Below are positions 7,968 to 12,111 of a stretch of 12,111 nt of DNA, in pieces. The notes under the pieces are model-generated. The model had not been told where the DNA came from and did not search any database. It saw only the letters and a list, made by a program, of their open reading frames with translations. The DNA lies in assembly GCA_015679605.1 (NCBI GenBank), contig JAAAVE010000099.1, positions 17,955-30,065 on the forward strand. The letters run 5' to 3'. This DNA comes from Podila epigama. Its lineage: Eukaryota; Mortierellomycota; Mortierellomycetes; Mortierellales; Mortierellaceae. The stretch's first letter is position 1. Each line of letters opens with the position of its first letter. Position numbers and translations under genes: made by a program.

Positions 7968-8765
7968 ATGGCTGGATACTACCCTGGACAACAAGCTCCC
8001 TACGGCTACCCTCAGCAACAGCAACAGATGCCATTATACCCACAACAACCCGCCTATCCTGCCGCTTCACCCTATCCACCGCCGGCGGCACAGCAGCAAG
8101 GCTATTACCAGGCGCCTCCAGTCTATCCCCAGGCAGGCTATCCTGGAGCGCCCACTCCTCCACCCCACTATGCTACAGGTTACCCAGGCTATCCACCAGT
8201 GCAACCACAATCCCAGGCACCACCACAAGAGCAACCCTATGCTGCCTACCAGGATGCAAAAAATCCTAATTATGCCAGTCAACAATCATATCCTCCACCT
8301 CCCTCTGCTGGCTATCCAGGTCAGACCACCGTCAGTCCTCCAAGCTCTGTGACAGGAGCATCGCCAGCATCTGGTGGAGAGGTCAAGGATCTCGATTTTT
8401 GGTTGCGTGCGTACCCTCGTCCCACCACCGGTCCAAGTGCATTGACCCAGGAGGAACTTCAGTTCTGGTATTCCCACATCAACTATAACGGCAACCAAAA
8501 TCAGAGTTTCGCTCAAGCGCAGACCCAATACCAAGGTGCCGCGAGTACCACCGTCGGAGAGGCTGTCAAGCCGGATTATGCCTATCCACAGAATTCGCAG
8601 TATCCTCAATATCAACCACCAGTGCAAGAAGACAGCGACAAGAAGCAAGGGCATGATTGGATGAAGCTGGCTGGCGGTGTGGCAGCTGGCGGACTAGCGA
8701 TTGCTGGTACTAAAAAGCTGTTCGAAAAGTTCACAGATAATAAGAAGCCGGCGCACCATCATTAA
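7968..8765 (+). CDS. Tyr/Pro/Gln-rich protein of unknown function with a C-terminal hydrophobic segment
   Basis: A single exon of 265 codons with a clean ATG at the end of an ATG-free CA/CT-rich leader. I do not recognise the family. Residues 1-135 are low complexity: YPQQQQQ, YPPP and repeated GYPG/GYP units, a composition like flexible, condensate-forming or membrane-associated GYP-rich proteins. Residues about 138-165 are different, with EVKDLDFWLRAYPRP and LTQEELQFWYSHI forming an ordered-looking patch rich in Trp and Phe. A second Gln/Tyr-rich linker follows. The C-terminus has DWMKLAGGVAAGGLAIAGTKKLFEKF-type text (230-255): a Gly/Ala/Leu helix-like segment (about 234-247) flanked by Lys, then a basic His-ending tail. 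That segment is short for a transmembrane helix, so a re-entrant or peripheral membrane contact or an amphipathic helix is equally possible. Consistent codon use and an AATAAA 32 bp after the stop support a real gene. Confidence 0.85.
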   Translation: MAGYYPGQQAPYGYPQQQQQMPLYPQQPAYPAASPYPPPAAQQQGYYQAPPVYPQAGYPGAPTPPPHYATGYPGYPPVQPQSQAPPQEQPYAAYQDAKNPNYASQQSYPPPPSAGYPGQTTVSPPSSVTGASPASGGEVKDLDFWLRAYPRPTTGPSALTQEELQFWYSHINYNGNQNQSFAQAQTQYQGAASTTVGEAVKPDYAYPQNSQYPQYQPPVQEDSDKKQGHDWMKLAGGVAAGGLAIAGTKKLFEKFTDNKKPAHHH

Positions 8766-8796
8766 GCTAGAAATACATGTCAATGACCACTTGTCG

Positions 8797-8802
8797 AATA
8801 AA
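8797..8802 (+). terminator. Polyadenylation signal AATAAA
   Basis: Canonical AATAAA within GAATAAAAAAAAATC, 32 bp after the stop codon of the preceding intronless gene. Confidence 0.6.
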
Positions 8803-9162
8803 AAAAAATCTGCGTACTTTCAGTAAAGGGGGATCATACAGCCCTGTTGCAGTTGAATTTCAAGTTGTAGTCTACTCATCATATCGTCTGGCTTGAGCTC
8901 TTCCATTTACCTGCTCACTATCAATTCTTATCATGCACTAAACAATTTGACCCAAGAATACTACGTGTGCATACTTTGATGACTATATATTTCACCAAGG
9001 ACGCGAAGAGGAACGTGCGATGCTCTCTTAGTACAATGCCTAGAATACTACTACCTTTCTATCCCCCCAGAGCAACGTTTATTTTGTAGAGGAACGGCTA
9101 AGCTCCCATCCAATATGTAGTTGTAAATATGTAAACCATCCAGGTCATTTCATTGGGGAAGG

Positions 9163-9174
9163 TGCATGCATGCA
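9163..9174. repeat. 12-bp palindrome TGCATGCATGCA
   Basis: Perfect self-complementary 12-mer followed by AAAA, so it also contains one GCATGCAAA motif (9168-9176). It lies about 630 bp upstream of the GMC oxidoreductase start. Confidence 0.85.
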
Positions 9175-9366
9175 AAAGATGAGTTCCGAGTGGGCTTTAG
9201 TTCAAGGACTCGATTCTTTCGTACAACCATCCATTTTCTAAAAAAAAAGCCAGTAGAATGGATTCTCCTTTCCCAAATGTTGCCATTTTCACGGTTTTTT
9301 TTTTCTTTGTTTTTTTGAAGAAAATGTAGGAGGATGTGAAGAAAGAGGAGGAGGGTGGGAATAAAG

Positions 9367-9402
9367 TAGCTGTCCTTGTAGCTGTCCTTGTAGCTGTCCT
9401 TG
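9367..9402. repeat. TAGCTGTCCTTG x3 tandem repeat
   Basis: Three exact consecutive 12-bp units in the spacer. The period is a multiple of three, so it leaves a Thr-Arg-Thr-Ala repeat open on the minus strand. I regard that as coincidental. Confidence 0.95.
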
Positions 9403-9693
9403 TTGAAGAATAGAGCTTAGTCACCCAAGATTCATGGACCGTTGCGAAAACCTGCACGGCAAATGGAGTATGAATAGGACACACAAGCAAGCTCAATTTC
9501 GCTTCAACTCAACTCTTTCTTCCTTTCTTTGTGTAACATTGCTTCGGGCGAGTTGTCGCATGCAAAAAAATTGCTGCATGAGTATGCAAAGCGCATATGG
9601 CGTACAGTACTTTCTTAGCCTTTCAAGGACAAGACTGTAAACCTACGGGACGGTTCCAAGTTTGGATGCACATGCTATCTACTCAACCTGGCG

Positions 9694-9699
9694 TATAAA
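9694..9699 (+). promoter_or_regulatory. TATA box of the GMC oxidoreductase gene
   Basis: TATAAA in GCGTATAAAGTCGCG, 104 bp before the ATG at 9798. The sequence between is rich in C and T and contains no ATG. It is the best TATA box in the window. Confidence 0.6.
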
Positions 9700-9797
9700 G
9701 TCGCGAAGCAAAAAAACCTCGCCCCGCTTCCTCTTCTCACTCAGTTCTTTTTTCTATTTTCCTCATTCACAATCTCATTTCTCATCATTCCATCCAA

Positions 9798-12111
9798 ATG
9801 AATCAAAACGCATTCAAAGTGGTCGTTTCAGCGGCCGCCACCGGGCTTTGCCTGGCTGCAATTGCCATCGAAGCCAACAAGCGGATGGCACCAAAGTCTG
9901 GAAGAGAGCCATGGAGTTCGAGAGAAGATGCGTCCCATTATGACTATATCATCGTCGGAGGTCCGTCGTTCAATGCCTCAATACGCCTTGTCTTGCTGGG
10001 AGAAGGACAACAAACTTGTTTGCCTTTTTTCCTAACTTTTAGCATTGCACAAAAAAAAAATTATTCTCTCTCTAGGTGGTACCGCAGGCTGCGTTCTAGC
10101 ATCGCGTTTGGCAGAAGACCCTGGTGTCAGCGTACTTCTCCTCGAGGCGGGTGAAGGTAAAAAGAATGTTCATTATATTTTTTTTAGAACATCATTCGTT
10201 GTGACCATGATAGAGATGTTATTAACTTGTGCAATGAACGTCATTCCGAAAACATTAGACGCGGATTCAAACATTTTTGTCACCACACCCCTTTTCAATT
10301 TTGGACTTTTCTACCACCCAAGGCATGAATGGGGTTTGAAGACTGTGCCCCAGGTCCACATCAACAACCGCGTTCTCAAACAAATCCGTGGAAGGATGAT
10401 GGGCGGATGCAGGTAAACTGGCTCTCATACGTTTCTGGGAGCAATGCATTCGCCGCACGTGAAAAGACTTGAACGACTAAATCAACTCGCTCTCTCTTTT
10501 TATTTTTATTTTTTTTTTTTTTCTTGCTAAACGCCGCATCGAAACAACGCAAATAGTTCCATCAATGGTATGATGTACACCCGTGGACCTAGTGCCGACT
10601 ATGACGAGTGGGCAAACAAGTTCGGTAACCCTGGCTGGACCTTCGAGGAAGTCTTTCCTTACTTCAAAAAGTCTGAAGGATTCTGTGACCCCCAAAGGAG
10701 CGATATTGTTGGTCTGGGTCACGATCCTACCTACGCGACATTTGAGCCAGAATACCATGGTACTGAGGGTCCATGGAATGTCACTTACAACTTTATGTAC
10801 GGGTCTGCCAAGGGCTTTGTCCGCGCCAGTCTAGCGGAGGGTGTCCCCTTGAACCGAGACCCCAATGGCTCCTCTGATATTGGCGTGAGCAGAGTCCAAC
10901 GTACTCAAACCAATGACGGAACTCGGATGAGCACCTCAAAGGCATTCTTGAGTGACCCAAAGATTGTGCCTGGAGGAGGGCGCCGCGGTACCATCCGCGT
11001 TGTAACCCAGGCTCATGTCCTGAAGCTCCTCTTGGAAGACCGACATGGTGTCCCCACTGCCGTCGGCGTTGTGTTTAAGGATGCACGAAATGGTAAAAGA
11101 ATATGGAACGAGAGGAGTGTGTACATATGTTCGAGATGCAGGCATCTGAACCTGACAAGTATACCTTCTTCGTGTCTTCTAATCCGCATATTATGATTGT
11201 CCGCCCCACTTTAGTTGAACATCAGGTCTATGCTAGACAGGAGGTTGTGCTCAGTGCAGGTTCTCTCCATTCACCAACACTTCTCCTTGCCTCTGGAATC
11301 GGTCATCAGATTCACAAGTCGATTCCTTTTGTACACTCTTTGCCCGGTGTTGGCCGGAACCTTTCTGACCACGTCGGCTGTGGACTTGTGTATCAAGCGC
11401 CTGATCATTGCCATACTGTACACAACGCCATGAGTCCAATGAACGCCCCCAAGGCTCTGTACAACTATTTCCGTCATGGCACTGGTCCAGTGACCAGTCA
11501 AAACGTAGAGGCTATCGTTGCCGTCCGCCTCGAAGGTGAGTCTTTGCGTCCACTAGATTTCAAACACTACGTTGCACCAAGTTTGGAAACTGAAGGATTT
11601 CTTAACATACTTTTGATTGCTTTATGTACCCAGATATTGATCCTGAGTTTGTCGCCCGGGAGAAGGCTGCGGGGACCTGGAGGGAGATGGCTAGTGGCCC
11701 GAATGTGCCCCATGTCGAATTGATGTTTCTCAGTGCCTTCTACCATCCTGATGAGTACAGACCGGGAATGAAGGACAATCATAACTACTACACTGTCTTT
11801 GCGTGTCTCTTGAACCCGGTCTCGAGAGGCAATGTCGAGGTGAACGTTGACCCAAAGAGCAAGAGCCCTCTCATGCCGACTATTGACCAAAACCTTTTCT
11901 CGGATCCATTCGACGTCCGGGTCATGAAGGTCGCCATTCGGTTCGCTCAAAGGGTGGCCAAGCACATGCAGGCGGATCCTACCATGGCTGGAGTCCCATG
12001 GGGGGCTACCAAGACTATTACTGACAGTGACGATGATGAATTGCTTGAGGCTTTTATTCGAACAAACTCGAACACTTTCTTCCACACTTGTGGCACAACC
12101 AAGGTATCACT
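9798..12111 (+). CDS. GMC-family FAD oxidoreductase (choline dehydrogenase/alcohol oxidase-like), 3' truncated by the window
   Basis: Six exons are visible, 9798-9960, 10076-10156, 10259-10412, 10557-11092, 11215-11535 and 11634-12103, giving 575 aa. The last AAG is followed by GTATCA, probably another donor, so the final exon or exons are missing. Residues 5-24 are a hydrophobic segment, probably a signal anchor. DYIIVGGGTAGC (49-60) is the FAD GxGxxG motif, and LLLEAGE (75-81) supplies the ribose-binding Glu78. GRMMGGCSSING (126-137) is close to GMC signature 1, and GSLHSPTLLLASGIG (327-341) matches signature 2. NTFFHTCGTTK holds the catalytic-type His569 of HxxGT. The second active-site His/Asn and the C-terminal NP motif lie beyond the edge. 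Members oxidise alcohols, choline or sugars; the substrate cannot be read from this sequence. Intron 1 uses the weaker donor GTCCGT and splits a glycine codon of the FAD motif. Confidence 0.92.

Larger units (their letters stand above)
8766..9797. other. Spacer: 3' region of the GYP-rich gene and promoter of the GMC oxidoreductase
   Basis: About 1 kb without a supported gene. It holds a polyadenylation signal (8797), a 12-bp palindrome TGCATGCATGCA (9163-9174), a three-copy 12-bp repeat (9367-9402), ATGCAAA sites at 9170, 9560 and 9584, a TATA box (9694) and a pyrimidine-rich leader. The minus-strand frame 9197-9496 spans the tandem repeat and poly-Lys text and has no family features. Confidence 0.65.

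Noticed and set aside
9197-9496. 99-codon minus-strand frame with Thr-Arg-Thr-Ala repeats
   Set aside because: The repeat is produced by the 12-bp DNA tandem repeat, followed by poly-Lys from a T-run. It has no family features.
1-12111. tRNA, rRNA, CRISPR array, transposase or viral genes
   Set aside because: Scanning by eye for tRNA box A/box B pairs, spaced direct repeats, terminal inverted repeats and transposase motifs found nothing convincing. A covariance-model scan would be needed to exclude small structured RNAs.
1-12111. The window as a biosynthetic cluster around the GMC oxidoreductase
   Set aside because: The neighbours (mitoribosomal protein, RhoGEF, GYP-rich protein) are housekeeping or unrelated, and no backbone synthase or transporter is present.

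Overview
This window looks like nuclear DNA from a filamentous fungus. The genes carry short spliceosomal introns with GT-AG ends (98-393 nt), the spacers are rich in CA, CT and poly-T tracts, the standard genetic code fits, and the proteins have fungal or general eukaryotic domain architectures. The CA/CT-rich leaders and the gene style suggest an early-diverging lineage such as Mortierellomycota. That placement is an impression from style, not a demonstrated result. I see no transposon, CRISPR array, viral sequence, rRNA or convincing tRNA.

Layout, all four genes on the + strand: (1) 1-950 is a spacer that is purine-rich at its left end, then CA/CACT-repeat-rich. (2) 951-1996 is a three-exon gene for mitochondrial ribosomal protein uL29m (yeast MRPL4, animal MRPL47). 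(3) 1997-3609 is a 1.6 kb low-complexity spacer that includes the probable leader of the next gene. (4) 3610-7225 is a seven-exon Rho guanine-nucleotide exchange factor with a DH domain, a remote PH domain, a polyQ and Gly/Pro/Met-rich linker, and two C-terminal blocks that resemble RanBD/EVH1-type PH folds. (5) 7226-7967 is spacer and leader. (6) 7968-8765 is an intronless gene for a Tyr/Pro/Gln-rich protein of unknown function with a small hydrophobic C-terminal segment. (7) 8766-9797 is spacer with a polyadenylation signal and a TATA-box promoter. (8) 9798 to the right edge is a GMC-family FAD oxidoreductase with a putative N-terminal membrane anchor, cut by the window end close to its catalytic-His motif.

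The genes do not form an obvious pathway. They look like ordinary separately transcribed neighbours: mitochondrial translation, Rho/polarity signalling, an unknown low-complexity protein, and an oxidoreductase. No new multi-gene system is evident. The points most worth a second look are the unusual RhoGEF architecture, a GC-AG intron, alternative-exon possibilities in two genes, a recurrent non-coding motif GCATGCAAA, and the shared AUG-free, low-purine leaders ahead of each start codon.
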